Positions 11,338 through 22,712 of a stretch of DNA of 64,000 nt are shown here, one piece after another. Origin of the DNA: Pseudevernia furfuracea (taxonomy: Eukaryota; Ascomycota; Lecanoromycetes; Lecanorales; Parmeliaceae); the NCBI GenBank assembly GCA_022315425.1, contig JAIUPT010000022.1:62001-126000 (forward strand). The letters run 5' to 3'. A program made the position numbers and the translations under genes. The notes beneath the pieces were generated by a model that made no database searches, was not told the DNA's origin, and was given only the letters and a program-made list of their open reading frames with translations. Each line of letters opens with the position of its first letter. The first letter of the stretch is position 1.

Positions 11338-11352
11338 AAGAAGAAGAAGAAG
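11294..11352. repeat. (GAA)n microsatellite
   Basis: A near-perfect run of about 19 GAA/AAG triplets lies inside a longer purine-rich tract. All-purine strands of this type can form triplex DNA. Confidence 0.85.
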
Positions 11353-11927
11353 GGGAGTATAGAAGTATAGAAATATGAAGATTTGAAGAAGAGAAGTATA
11401 TAAAGTAAGATAAAAAGAGAGATAATAGGGCGTTCGTTGTTGAGACAAGTTTTGAAATAACGACTCAAATAAGTTCAAACATAACGATAAGGGAGTGAGA
11501 AAGAAGGATTTGAATAAGGGTGGGAGAGAGAGGTTAAAGGAAGAGACGATGTGTTTAACAAGAATGTTAAAACAAATGAGAGGTTCGATGAAGAAGGTTG
11601 AGAAAAGAAGAGATAAGATTCGATACAATAGAAGTGAATGAATATAGACTGGAGACGAGTAGATTACTAGGATACTTTGATAGCGGGTTGGGTTTGTGAG
11701 ATAACGTCACGAAAGAGAACGGACGAACGGATGATGTATGATCGATTAGTCCAATAATTGCGCTTGATGCATATAATAGAGAAAAGAGAAAACAACCAAT
11801 AATACGAGCGCAGCCGTCGCCGAGGGTATCCGTACAAAAAGCCTTCCAGACACCAAAAGAATGAATCTTCTCCCACTCCGAACGCTTCGAACCCCAATCA
11901 AAACCAATCACGGCGTTATCCCACCAA

Positions 11928-12433
11928 TCACAACAACGCAAGACCCGCCGCCCCCACCGCCAACGCAGCCCCCACGACCTTCACACCAGGCGCCGTCGTC
12001 GGCGCCGGCCCTGTCATGTCCTTGGAAACAATACTCGCCTCCGCGACGCCTACACTCGACAGATAATTCTGATAGCTCGTCGGTATAGCGCTGTACCAGC
12101 TGGGAGTGGCGGTTTCGGTCATGACGGATTGGAGGTAGTCAGAGAAATCGTCTTCTATTTCGTCGAGGACGGAGTCGGGGAGGGCGGATTGGAGGGCGGC
12201 GACGACGGAGGTGTATTCGGGTTGTTGAGTCAGGGAGGAAAAGTAGGCTTCAAGGTCGTGGAGGATATGGGTAGCCTAAGGGTAGATAAGGTTAGAGGGG
12301 GAAAATCAGGAGGGTGGTGTGGGGGAGGAGAAGGGAGTACCTGGGCGCCGTTGATTGTGCTTGGGATGGTGGGGGTTTGGGCGCTGGTGAGGAGGGTGAG
12401 GGTTGAGAAGATGAGTGCTCGGCTGAAGAGCAT
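11928..12433 (-). CDS. Small GPI-type cell-surface protein, unknown family
   Basis: Exon 1 is 12433-12341 and exon 2 is 12275-11928. The 65-nt intron has a GTACTC donor and a CCTTAG acceptor and joins in phase 0, for 146 aa. Residues 1-18 are a signal peptide (MLFSRALIFSTLTLLTSA). The mature part is a compact helical segment of about 85 residues with no cysteine (LHDLEAYFSSL, SALPDSVLDEIEDDF, SYQNYLSSVG), followed by a Thr/Pro/Ala linker. A hydrophobic C-terminus (VVGAALAVGAAGLALL) is typical of GPI-anchor attachment. I recognise the architecture of small fungal GPI proteins but no named domain. Reading through the intron in the exon 1 frame gives only a Pro-rich tail, so the spliced form is preferred. 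Confidence 0.72.
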
Positions 12434-14610
12434 GGTTGCTGATGTTGGTTGGTGATGGGTTTATGGATGGTGTTTTGTGTTTTTTTTCTTCAAGTTGGAT
12501 GTAGGAATGGTAAGGATAACACAGATGAGTGGTAGAAGAGAATGGTTGTGATGAGATTGGAGTAAAAGAAGAACGAGGGGGAGTCTGACTGGACGGAAGC
12601 TGTAGGACTAGTTATAATAATGCAGAGGGAAGGTGCGAGCTGGATGTCTTTATGTACCTTTGCTCGGTACTACTATGTTTTTAGACGTAGTCAAGACCGC
12701 CTCACGTGTTAGATAAAACTCGCGATAAACAGCCAGGATTGGCTAGACATGAGGTGGATTTGGAACAGTTGCTATTTCTAATGTTGGAGATACGAGCAAT
12801 GCCTGTCTGTTAGATCGTAACTCAGCCTCACGACGAGGCGCCCTTGGTGTTGGTAGACGAGGCGATGCTTCGCGACAGCATGATTCTGCCTCGCTACCTT
12901 GCACATGTTGTCGAAGACAGATCTGCCCAGCAGAGTTTGAATGCTGATCAAATGGGATCATGCTGTTGCTGTGAAAATGTGAAGATGTGAAAATCGCGAG
13001 TCAAGAATAAGCAAGATTTGGCGGGAGGCAGGATCTTATTCTTCCTGGAGGTTGGCCCCCATGAACTAGAGTTGGCGCTAAATGCTGCGCCAAGCAAAGC
13101 CCCCTTAGCGCGCTGTCACCCAAAATGTCATACACGTACATCAGCTTTCCCTCATGTTATCTAACCCTTTGATAACTAAAACACCCATTCATCCATCATC
13201 AGTCTTGCTACCTTCCATCTCGGAACAGTCGAGAATTCCAAGGCCAGCTCTTCTCCCTTTGGTGCAGCAACGAATGAATCCAATTGCCCGATGCCTTCGT
13301 CGTTAACGACAGAGGTGGCGAATTTGGTGTAGAAAGCGGTAACGAGCAGACATCTCGGTTTGCTCAAATAGTCAGCTCAGGCCATCATTGCAGCTACAAT
13401 AGAACCCTTGAAGGAAGCGTCGCAGGGTCAAAAAATGTTATAAGAATTATAAGACCGATGTTGGGCAGAAGCGGACATGAAAGAGGCTGCAGCGAATCAG
13501 CTACGTGTGATCTCAAACTGCTTTTCAACACACATGCGGCCCCGAGTCCCAAAAGCCCAGAATTAGCGCTTCGTCGTTTCGCTTTCCTCAGCATGGCCGA
13601 TCTCGCTCCCTTGAGACCGCTTTTTAGGCCCGAAAGCCGCCGAGTCGGGAAACAAAGTTATAGCTTCGAGCTCTTGAGTCGCGTTCTCGTGACCGGGACC
13701 CTGACAAATCTTGGTGTAGCAAAGGCCGCAGTATCTGTCACGTGCGGCAATGTTGTAGATGAAGTCGCTGCAATCCATGATACGGGCGTGTGCGGATATG
13801 AAGTCTATGTCGGACGTCATCAAGAGGTTTTAGATCTTCAAAGGCATATCACCCTAAGCAGCCGAAGCGAGGACAAGAAGCAGTCTCTCGAGAAGTAATG
13901 CAGTGATCAAAATCAGCACATCCAGCGAATGGTACAAGAAAGGTTTCGAGTACACCTGCGACACTATGCGCTTTCTCTCGGCGTGTGGCTTGCGTTACAC
14001 CATGAAGACCATGTTGGCATGCCATATCTCGTGAATACGTCAACAAACCATGGATCCTTTCCGAAGCCGTTGAGATAGATCTGCTAGAGGTCGTCAGGAA
14101 AAGCAACGCTGCGCTCGCTGGGGCCTTGACGGACAATTGATCCATGTATCTGATGGGCTGAAAGGATAGAGCGCGAAGTGCCGGGGAGGTTCCTCCGCCA
14201 CATCTCCGTCGTCACTTCCTCCATTAGAAATCTCCACGCATGATGCTTTCGATGAACATGACTAGGGGGATAATCATCGGCAGGCGCTCAACAGATTACT
14301 GAGATCCCCTTGCTCCCCATTAGGAATTGAAGCATCGGGTGAGAAATTGATGCGCAATGGACGCCGTGAATGATTTCCGTTCCATCCCATGTCCTTGCGA
14401 GTTGCGTGTCAGCTTTGCAGTCGCCGCCCTTAGTACCTCATCGGATGCTTCGTCATTGACTCAGGACACAGCTCCAGTACAACTCCGTGACAACGCCCAT
14501 CCTCATCTTGAAAATTTGCATGCTGCCAAGAGATGGGATGCTCTATTCCTCAAATGGCCCGGCTCACGCGTTGACAAATGCCATGCAAAACCTGGGTCCG
14601 ATTTTGGTGG
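12434..14610. other. Intergenic, unresolved short frames
   Basis: No gene is recognised. Frames on the - strand at 13176-13367, 13563-13823 and 13849-14145 and on + at 13284-13898 look somewhat protein-like (for example ARDRYCGLCYTKICQG), but I could not join them into one product or match them to a family. A small hypothetical - strand gene at 13.2-14.1 kb cannot be excluded. Confidence 0.35.
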
Positions 14611-16642
14611 TCATCTGGTGGGAGATCTGGAGAAGGGTGATGCTATCGGCTCCTCTAAGCCGTGAAATCTTGCTTCGTGCAGAAATGCACTCTTGTCTTC
14701 AGCAGAGAAGAACTCCATTGATAGGTAATCAAGATGTGTCATGTCATTTTCATCATCGGCCCGCTCTTGAGTAGATAGCTGATCTATCATCACAGGACTT
14801 TTGGAACTCGATCTACGTCTGACCATGCCAGGCAGGTGGACTTCCAGTCTAATCGTGGTTTTTGACTTCGATTTCGACTCGGCAGCGCGAAGGTTCTCCA
14901 TTTTGTATTCTCTGTACTTGCCTGGCGCTCCGTCCTTGTCTGTCAAGTGATTGGCGAAATACATCAACGTCTGACGCCTACCCGACTGCCACAAGCGTAG
15001 GTATTGCAACTCGCTCTCTTTGTTTTTGCTCTCCTCATATTTCTTGACCGTGATGGAGTGAACAGGTATTTGAAGCTGCAGCCTCATGTCGGCACCCATG
15101 AGCAGTTCTTGGAATCTCCGATAATCGTCTTTATTCTCGAAGTCGTACGTCTGGCATCGAGACACCACTTCGCTAAGCGCACCGCTATTGGCTGTAAGGA
15201 CAGGGGAACCCAGACTCCGTGAGCTAGCCACACTCGCAGCCGAGGACGCTGGAGTAAGCGAAGGCGATACGATGACTGAAGCATCTAGAGGTTGCCGCTC
15301 TGATGGTATTCTTTGAGACCTTAAAGAGTATGGCTTGACGAACTTAACTGTATGCTTGGGGTTAGAGCCGTGAGCTTGAGGAAGTTCACTGTGAGCTATG
15401 ATGCGCTCGGTCGGAGGTACTGCAATGGAGAATGATATCAGCATATGGACAATGCTTGGAAACAGAAGTTCGACGTACCGAGATACAATTTGATCTTGTA
15501 GATGGTGGGTGGTGAGATGACGATGTATCGGTGACCAGTCTGCTTATCGCGGAACGACTCGATCGTCGCAACAGGGTACGATCTTAGAGACTTTTCTTTG
15601 TGTAAATTGGCTTGCACTCCACTCAGATTATCCATTACCGTTTCCACCACGGCAAAGTCTAGGGTAAAGATGGAGTCGCGCCTCGAGGTGTTGGTCGTGG
15701 CTTCAGATATTGTGGGGCTTGGAAACACTTGGGAAGCCGCGCTCGAGCCCTCTGACAATGCACTGGAAATCCCCAACCGAGTCGGAGATACAGCAACCTC
15801 ATTGTTTGTATTCCGGCGCCGCTCCGATGGCCTCATTGCCTCATTCGAATCCAGCCCAGATCGCTCATCCTGTTCTGTCAGCGGGCGCAGTATATTCGGG
15901 CTAGTCTGTGGCGACGCAACCGTCCCTTGGCCATCGTTACGCTCTTGTTCTAGCTGGAAGGTAGGTATGTCTGTGTCTGATGTCCTCGTGTGTTGAACCT
16001 CAAGTCCTAGAAGTTCCGCCGGGGTTTTTGCATGCTGAAGACTTTCTCTAGGGATCCAGTTGGGCTGTGGAGAGGCATATGATGGGGGTAAGCTGGTAAG
16101 GGTTCCGGATCGAGTAGGAGTATGGAGGCCTTCCGTTGCCGAATGGGAGCCTTGCCTCGCCCGACCGTCTGCACTTTTGTTTGTCAGTCTTGATTTGTAA
16201 AGTGTATGAAAGCCGAGCCAACGCACTAAGTGTTGATCGCAAGCGTAAGTTGAATACTCTTCATCCGCCCATCAATATCCTCTCTCAACCTCGCCACCTT
16301 CTCCTTTTGCAACGTCCAGCGTGCCGCTTGCCCAGCACCATCCATCATCCCCCTTCCATCCTTGGTGAGCTTTCTGAACCCTTCACTGTATTCCTCGCAA
16401 CGCTTAACGCAGGCTTCACATTTACGAACGGTGGCGCTCAAGTTCTGGAGGGCTTCAGTGGGTTGGGGAGTAATCTCGCTTTCCAGGACTTTTTGCAATT
16501 CCTTGAGGTTGCCTCGGAACTCATTGATCGTGTCGACGAAGGCTCTCGCGCTTTCGGGTGCGCTTCGAAGGGATTCGATGACTTGATATAATTTGATTGC
16601 GAGGTCGATGGGCTCGGAGACGTTCCAGCCCGGGAGGACCAT
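14611..16642 (-). CDS. Unknown 639-aa protein with STAND-type N-terminal helical domain
   Basis: Three exons fit: 16642-16227, 16173-15479 and 15419-14611. Phases close for 639 aa. Intron 2 is clear (GTACGT donor, TTGCAG acceptor). Intron 1 has a GTGCGT donor and the branch ACTGAC, with acceptor AAAAG at 16174 chosen because it keeps phase; CAG at 16169 is an alternative only with another donor. Residues 1-138 form a helical, charged domain (PIDLAIKLYQVIESL, FRGNLKELQKVLE). It resembles the N-terminal helical domains that precede NACHT or STAND modules in fungal proteins. The middle 230 residues are Ser/Thr/Pro-rich and likely disordered. The last 250 contain two ordered blocks (FVKPYSLRSQ; YDFENKDDYRRFQELL to YREYKMENLRAAE). 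No NTPase or kinase motif is present. Function is unknown; a scaffold or signalling role is speculative. Confidence 0.72.
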
Positions 16643-17492
16643 CTTTGCTGACGGACTCCGGAGTGTGGGACTTGCAAGGTGGAGATGAGAGCATCAGGAA
16701 TCAATGAGCCAGTCGAGTCTGATGGCATCAAGGCAACATAGTAGCCTGACTGCCTGATCCTATCTTGCATGTGAGCATGTGATGTCACAGAGTCATGGCT
16801 GTGTTCAAGTAAGAACAGGTTGAAGAGTACTCGTACTGGTGTACTCAAGGTTGAGGATAGAGTAAGGCTGAGGAATCGCCAAGACAAAAAGATGTGATGA
16901 GATGAGATGATAGTCGCCGGAGTTATTTGAGTTATTTAAGGATGTCGAATCATTGGTTTCATGTCTAACACGTGTTTGACTTTTGATAGGCCAAGGAAGA
17001 TTAGTAAGCAGTTCCCCCAAAACAAGCGAGACAAGCTCGTCGAATTCCTCCACTCCTCCACTCCTCCAAACCTAGGCACCCACAGGAAGACCCAGGTGGT
17101 GCAGGTGCATTGATTCCATTGAGATCAAATTAACCCTTCAACCCTTCAACCTCATACAAGAGCGGGCCACCAAGCATCTATCATAGGGGCCCGTCTTTGC
17201 TCCATCTTATTCTTCACGGATCCGAGAAAGTAGTGCGTAAGGCTATGCACCAGTGTGGCTCAAGCTCAAGCTCAGCGGCTAAGGAGAAATGTTGGAATAT
17301 ATATCCCTTGGGCTATCTCTTCTATCACTGCTGCGCTAATATCTCATATCTTAGGTTCCCACTTTGCGATAATCCTCCTTTCTAATACGTCAGTCAAATC
17401 AACATCTTCCATCATCTTCATCTTCACCCCTGATCGATTCTTCGGAAAATACTTTATCCCTCCGTGCTAAATATAGCAACAACTTCCAAATC
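16643..17492. other. Divergent promoter region
   Basis: This interval lies between the - strand start at 16642 and the permease start at 17493. Frames here are short and without motifs. CT-rich blocks at 17370-17460 precede the permease start, as is common in filamentous-fungal promoters. Confidence 0.45.
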
Positions 17493-19761
17493 ATGCCCAT
17501 CACATGGCCTCGATTTTGGGTGGATCATTCACAAGGCTTCAGATACAATTTGGTAGGATGAACGAACAGCAACAACAACAACAACAATATGAGATGAGAT
17601 GAAGCTGACCAGTCCGCTAGACATGGCAAGAAAGGCGAAATTTGGTCCTTTATTCAGTCGAGACAGCAGGCTTCGGATGGTGGATTGTCCTGGTTGCAGG
17701 CATTGGCTTCTTGACTGATGCTTACGATGTATCTCATCCGAGCCTTGTTCGATGTCTGGTCTAATGCTGTCTTGTTGTCCCAGATCTTTTCCATCAACAC
17801 AATCATACCCATGCTTAACATCATCTACTGGCAAGGCGACATGCCCACGAGATACACTCTGGGGATGAACATCGCGACCCTAGTGGGTTCCATGGTCGGA
17901 CAGGTAGTCTTCGGATTCCTAGCAGATCGCTATGGTCGCAGAAAGATGTATGGACTGGAGCTCATTGTCACAATCGCTGCTTCCTTGGGATTCGCAACTG
18001 CTTCCACTGGAGTCAACGGATCTATGTCTCTCATTGCCTTGCTCATCTTCTGGAGGTTGGTCATGGGGGTTGGCATAGGGTAAGCAATTCTTTCGCGCCA
18101 TTCTCTCGGGGCTTGGCACGCCCCTGCACTCCGAAAGGAAACACTGACTCAAACCTAACTAGAGCCGATTATCCTCTCAGTGCCGTCATCACTGCAGAGT
18201 ATGTCTATCCAAAACATCCCATCACTCAGCTTAGCTGATCATCTTTAGGTTCGCCCCCACGAAATACCGAGCCCGAATGCTAGCCGCCGTATTCTTCTTC
18301 CAGCCCTTGGGCCAACTAATCGCCGTCTTGATGGCCTTTGCCGCAACCGCCGGCTTCCGTTCCTATATCTCCTCGATACCCACCTCATCACCCCCCGATA
18401 GGGCTTGCTCGGTGTTCATCACCACAGATCTCGCAAGTATAGAATGCGCACGCACAGTCGACAGGGCGTGGAGACTGGTCGCAGGCCTTGGCGCCGTACC
18501 AGCAGCTGTCGCCATGGTATTCCGACTCACGATTCCAGAGTCGGTGTATTATATGCTCGATATCAAAAATGACAGCAATGAGGCTATGCACGCGAAAGAT
18601 TACTTTGGGTCTAGTGAAGACCTAAGGCATGATGATAGAGACTCAATACACATGGACGACGAATTTGAACATAACCAAAATGCTGCTGCGAACGGGCATT
18701 ATATCGCCACGGAGCTTCAACTACCTCAACCCGCCCTTCGATCCAACCTGCATGGGCAAGGGCCATCCGAAGATTCAGCCTCTAATTCTATTGGACCCAT
18801 TGTCGAAGATCTCGAAGACCCCCATCCATCTCAGGCATCACGCGCCGACTTATACAAATACCTCTTCACGGACGGCAATTGGACCGATCTCTTCGCCACA
18901 GCTGTAAATTGGATGCTATTAGACTTTACCTTTTACCTTCTTGGGGTCAATAGCTCAAGCTTCATCCCGAGAATGTTTGGGCAGACAACTGGAAACCAAT
19001 TAACGCCATACAACTGGCTTATCAGCAACGAGAGACACATCATGGAATCGACATCCGTTGGAGCTTTGGTTGGTAGTGCTATGGCCATTTTTGCGATGCA
19101 ATTCTACAGTCGGAGAAGGATACAGATGTGGGGCTTCTTGATACTGGGGGGATTATTCGTTCTGGTTGGGGCGTTGTATGTGACTCTGCAGAGCACCAAG
19201 GCGCATGTGGCAATTGTGGTGTTTTATGGGATATGTCAGCTGTTCTACAATCTTGGTAAGTCTTGTCCGCTCACCAGCTCACCGAAATGCATGGGCTTGC
19301 TAAGACTACGACCCAGGCCCGAATACCACAACTTTCATTGTGAGTACCAGTGAGGTTCGGAAACTTACTGCAGGCTTATTGACAACATCCCCAGATCCCA
19401 GCCGAAGCATTCCCAACTCGATACCGCTGCACCCTCTACGGCATCTCCGCCGCCAGCGGCAAGCTTGGCTCCGTGCTCGGTCAGGTTATTGTGATCAAAG
19501 TTCAAAGCAACACACGGCTAGGAATAACCCTGATATTGTAAGAACCGTGCAACCTACAACCTCGCACCCTTCTAACGCTCAATCAGGTTCGTAATAGTAA
19601 TGCTCGTCGGCGCAGCGCTATCTCGATACCTGACCCCCGAGACCAGCGACATGCACGGCAACAGTCGCAGCCTAGAAGATCTGGCTAAAGGGAAGTCACA
19701 TCGGAGAGAAATGGAGCGGGGAGAACGGGATGCTGAGGAGTCTCGGCGGAAGCAACAATGA
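17493..19761 (+). CDS. MFS permease, phosphate:H+ symporter / Git1-like family
   Basis: Eight exons join with all phases closing: 17493-17552, 17621-17728, 17784-18079, 18163-18198, 18249-19255, 19317-19339, 19395-19537 and 19587-19761. The product is 615 aa. The PHS-family landmarks are present. These are helix 1 ending GIGFLTDAYD|IFSIN, FGFLADRYGRRKMYG in loop 2-3, and GADYPLSAVITAE split over exons 3-5. The central cytoplasmic loop is long and acidic (about residues 280-355), ending DLYKYLFTDGNW. The second half follows with LDFTFYLLGVN, a PNTTTFIIPAEAFPTRYR motif over exons 6-7, and GKLGSVLGQ. The protein should be a plasma-membrane proton symporter for inorganic phosphate or glycerophosphodiesters. 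Sequence alone does not separate Pho84-like from Git1-like substrates. Exons 4 (36 nt) and 6 (23 nt) are microexons, easily missed by automated gene callers. Confidence 0.88.
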
Positions 19762-22712
19762 TAAGACAAGAAGAAGGTCCAGACCACAAAGACCCATGAG
19801 CTCTATGCGACCAATTGACGGTCCGTGACCACCAGACATGAAACGTACGTCCAGATCATCATCCTTGGTTGAGATGATCTATCCTAAAATCCATTTGAAA
19901 ATTCCAGCCGGACACGCCAAATTCGCTCACAGGCTCTTATTCAGCGTAAAGTCTACCGGCCCGCTTGCTCAACCCGTCGGCACCGGCATCGGAATCGGCG
20001 ACCGTTTAGAACACAATTCCTTAGCCACCCGACCACATCCGCATGTGCTGGAAATCCGCGAATCCCCCATCCAGCCGCCCCGTCATTACACGCAGTGCCC
20101 GGCCCACAGTACTTTAAGGTCAGCAGGGGGTTTTTCGGAACGATATTAGTGGCCTTGTCGATACGCAAAGGCTGCTAATTGGGTCGTTAAGAAACAAGGC
20201 ACTCAATAATATCATAGCTTGATACGTATCTATTAATGCACTGACGATGTTTTCGAAAGAATGTTTTTAGCTCATGTTAAAAGTGCGAGAGAGACCGAGG
20301 GGGCGAATCTTTTAGAAGATATTTCTAATGATATAAATGCCAAGCCTGTTCTTCGAGGTTCTAAATATCGTACGAGTAATGTACATCAACGTCGCTGTAC
20401 TTCTGACTTCAAATTTGAACGATTTGGTCAAAGTTTCCCGCGGGGATGACATCCTTACGACGTGACCCGATCTATAAGAATACCCTCACACTTCGTAAAT
20501 AAGAGAAGCGTCGTAGGGAGTATACGCTGTAATACGTTAATACTACGCTCTGAACTCTAAAATTCGTATAATACGGCTTACTCTAGGTAGTCATTAGTGG
20601 AATTCCTAGAGTAAGGATCTCGTGAGCAGAAAATCTTCTTGAAGATTTAAAAAATGCTCCTAGTTTGGTATATTTCAAAATGGACGATAATCTTACCGCC
20701 CGCACTATAGTTATTTATGCGAAATAAGATGAACGTTTCAATAGTAGGAGAGGAAAATATATGACGCTAAATGACGCTGACAAGACTCTCCAGGGCTGGA
20801 GGATCGCGAAAACCCCCCCACCCCCCTGGCGGCCTTAAAGTACTCTATTCAGCGGATCCAATTTCCCGGTCCCGCGAGTCCCCCGTTTTGAATAATTCGC
20901 AAGACAAATATGTACGGCAATGCAAGTGGAACTGAGGTAGCTCAGCGGCCATGCTTCATTCGCAGGCGGTGGCGTTGTGCGCGCGCGCAGGAGCTGCGAA
21001 ATGGGGCGGAGCAAGGCAAGGGGCGGAGGCAGCGGAAAGCGGACAGTTTACTTAGCGGCCACTGGGCGCAGTAAAGGACTGCAGCCCATCGATGTCGATG
21101 GTAGGGGTACGTACCTAGTACAAGAGCCCGATGTTTTGTGCACCGGGGGCATGAAATTCAGCCCGGCTGGTGAATGTGATTAATAAAGACCCGGATGCTG
21201 CGCGTACTCTAGACATACATTTCTCCCTCCTTCGGTCGCTCTGAAGAGGAGGAGGGGGAAAGTAAGCCGGTTGGTCTTGCGCCGGGCAATAATAAGTCTC
21301 GTATGTATGTAAAGGGGGGATACAGCGGTGCGTGCCCCTACCTTTGTCGCCGTCCCATTGCATCCGGACCGGTTGATTGAATTGATTGATTGATTGATTG
21401 GTTAAGTCATACCGGACACCATATGGGTTACCCCGCAGAGGGGCTTTACAGGCGTCTAATGGTAAGGCCCAGCCGGATGTATCAACTCCCGGGAGTCCCA
21501 CCCCCCGGGCTGGATCTACTACTCCATCTAAAACCTGCCCTTCCCAGGGCACCTGCCCCCACATGATGATGATGAAAGAAAGCCCCCGTGCCTCGCTGCG
21601 TGGTTAGTGATCCCACAGTGCGCCCCATAAGAAAAACCGATCCCCCCGTGCCAAAACGATACGCTCATGGCGTAAGATACAAATACAAAAAATCACGCTC
21701 CAGAGCTTGAGACCCTCCTGAGTGCGGCGCCGAAAAATGATGAACTTGATTACTTGGTTGCACACGGGGGAGGTCTTCGGCTTGACTGAAAGCCCTCAAG
21801 GGTGTCTGTCCTTCTGACACCCTTCTCTCATGCACGTTGCATCCGGGACCGGTGAGATTAAGGTACTCGAGAGGTCGGGGATCTGGTGTCACGTGACTTG
21901 CCAAGCCTTGGCGCCTTGGCAGATTTTTATACCTTACAAGTACTCTATAGGCCCACGAATTAAATTCGTGAAAACGTGTTGTTGGAATTGTAAAGCTGCG
22001 GATCAGTGCCACCAGTCTACAGTAAAGGGGATGGCGGGTTCCAACAGCATCCGTGTTAAGATGGCCGGTCGTGTGCGACGGGTGCTACAGAATGGGGCTG
22101 TCACAAAAAAGGGGTCTCGATTGAAAACGAAACCAGAGCCTTCTCTCATCGGCGGTAAGGCTGGGAATATCGGCCACCTTGCCTGCTCTTGGGGACCGAT
22201 TTTGGCAGAGTTTGCCCAATATGTGATCATCTGCTTACCTGATTGTCGAAGCCTACCCCGCCCATACCTGATAGGCCTACGTAGGATCTCGCTGTCGCCT
22301 CCGTTGTGGTTTTTTCAGGGAGGCTTTAAGGCTGAGAACGGGGAGCTGGAAGACGAGGCTATGAATAAATCGCAGATGCTCCAAGGCATCAGGCTTAGGG
22401 GTGGGTGAATTGTCCTTGATTCGCCGGGTTTGAGGCCCATAGAACCTCATCGGTGGGGAGGATACAGTATGCACATGTACAAGATTTGGTTCTCTCCAAT
22501 CATGGGACTATTTTGAGGTCCACTTTATCCAGGGTCTGCAATCCCAGGCTATCAGGCATACTCGTCGGGCACTCGACGAAGACGCGCTAATGCGTGTCTT
22601 GCCTGGGCCCCCACACAGGCCCACCAGCCCAATCCTCAGCCTCGTTCGTTTCCTTACCATCGCCTCGGATTGTTGCGGTTCTCGAAGTTGCTTCAGTCGA
22701 GCTTGCGACACC
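19762..22712. other. Gene-poor region with AT-rich block
   Basis: No gene is recognised over 2.9 kb. Bases 20180-20800 are AT-rich with many short stops in all frames, which could be repeat-induced point mutation (RIP) decay of an old element, though no transposase or reverse-transcriptase motif remains. 20800-22500 is GC-richer with frames of up to 192 codons (21830-22408 +), but their translation has no domain pattern. A (TTGA)n run lies at 21369-21399. Confidence 0.45.
20577..20648. repeat. Two adjacent inverted repeats
   Basis: CTTACTCTAGG (20577-20587) is a perfect inverted match to CCTAGAGTAAG (20605-20615) over a 17-nt loop. Immediately downstream AAATCTTC (20631-20638) pairs with GAAGATTT (20641-20648) over a 2-nt gap. 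Both lie in the AT-rich block, so some self-complementarity is expected, but an 11-bp perfect arm is more than usual. Confidence 0.6.

Larger units (their letters stand above)
9628..11927. other. Repeat-rich intergenic region, no gene recognised
   Basis: This 2.3-kb stretch has strong strand bias. The left half is C-rich on the + strand (9880-10160), followed by several microsatellites, the hexamer array described separately, and then a purine-only stretch (10910-11650). Long open frames on both strands (for example 9808-10365 -, 10594-10902 +, 11001-11468 -) are by-products of the biased composition and have no protein-like content. Confidence 0.6.

Noticed and set aside
20934..21010. tRNA-like A-box (TAGCTCAGCGG)
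   Set aside because: The A-box consensus matches, but no B-box (GGTTCRANNCC) follows at 30-60 nt and no acceptor stem can be formed, so there is no tRNA.
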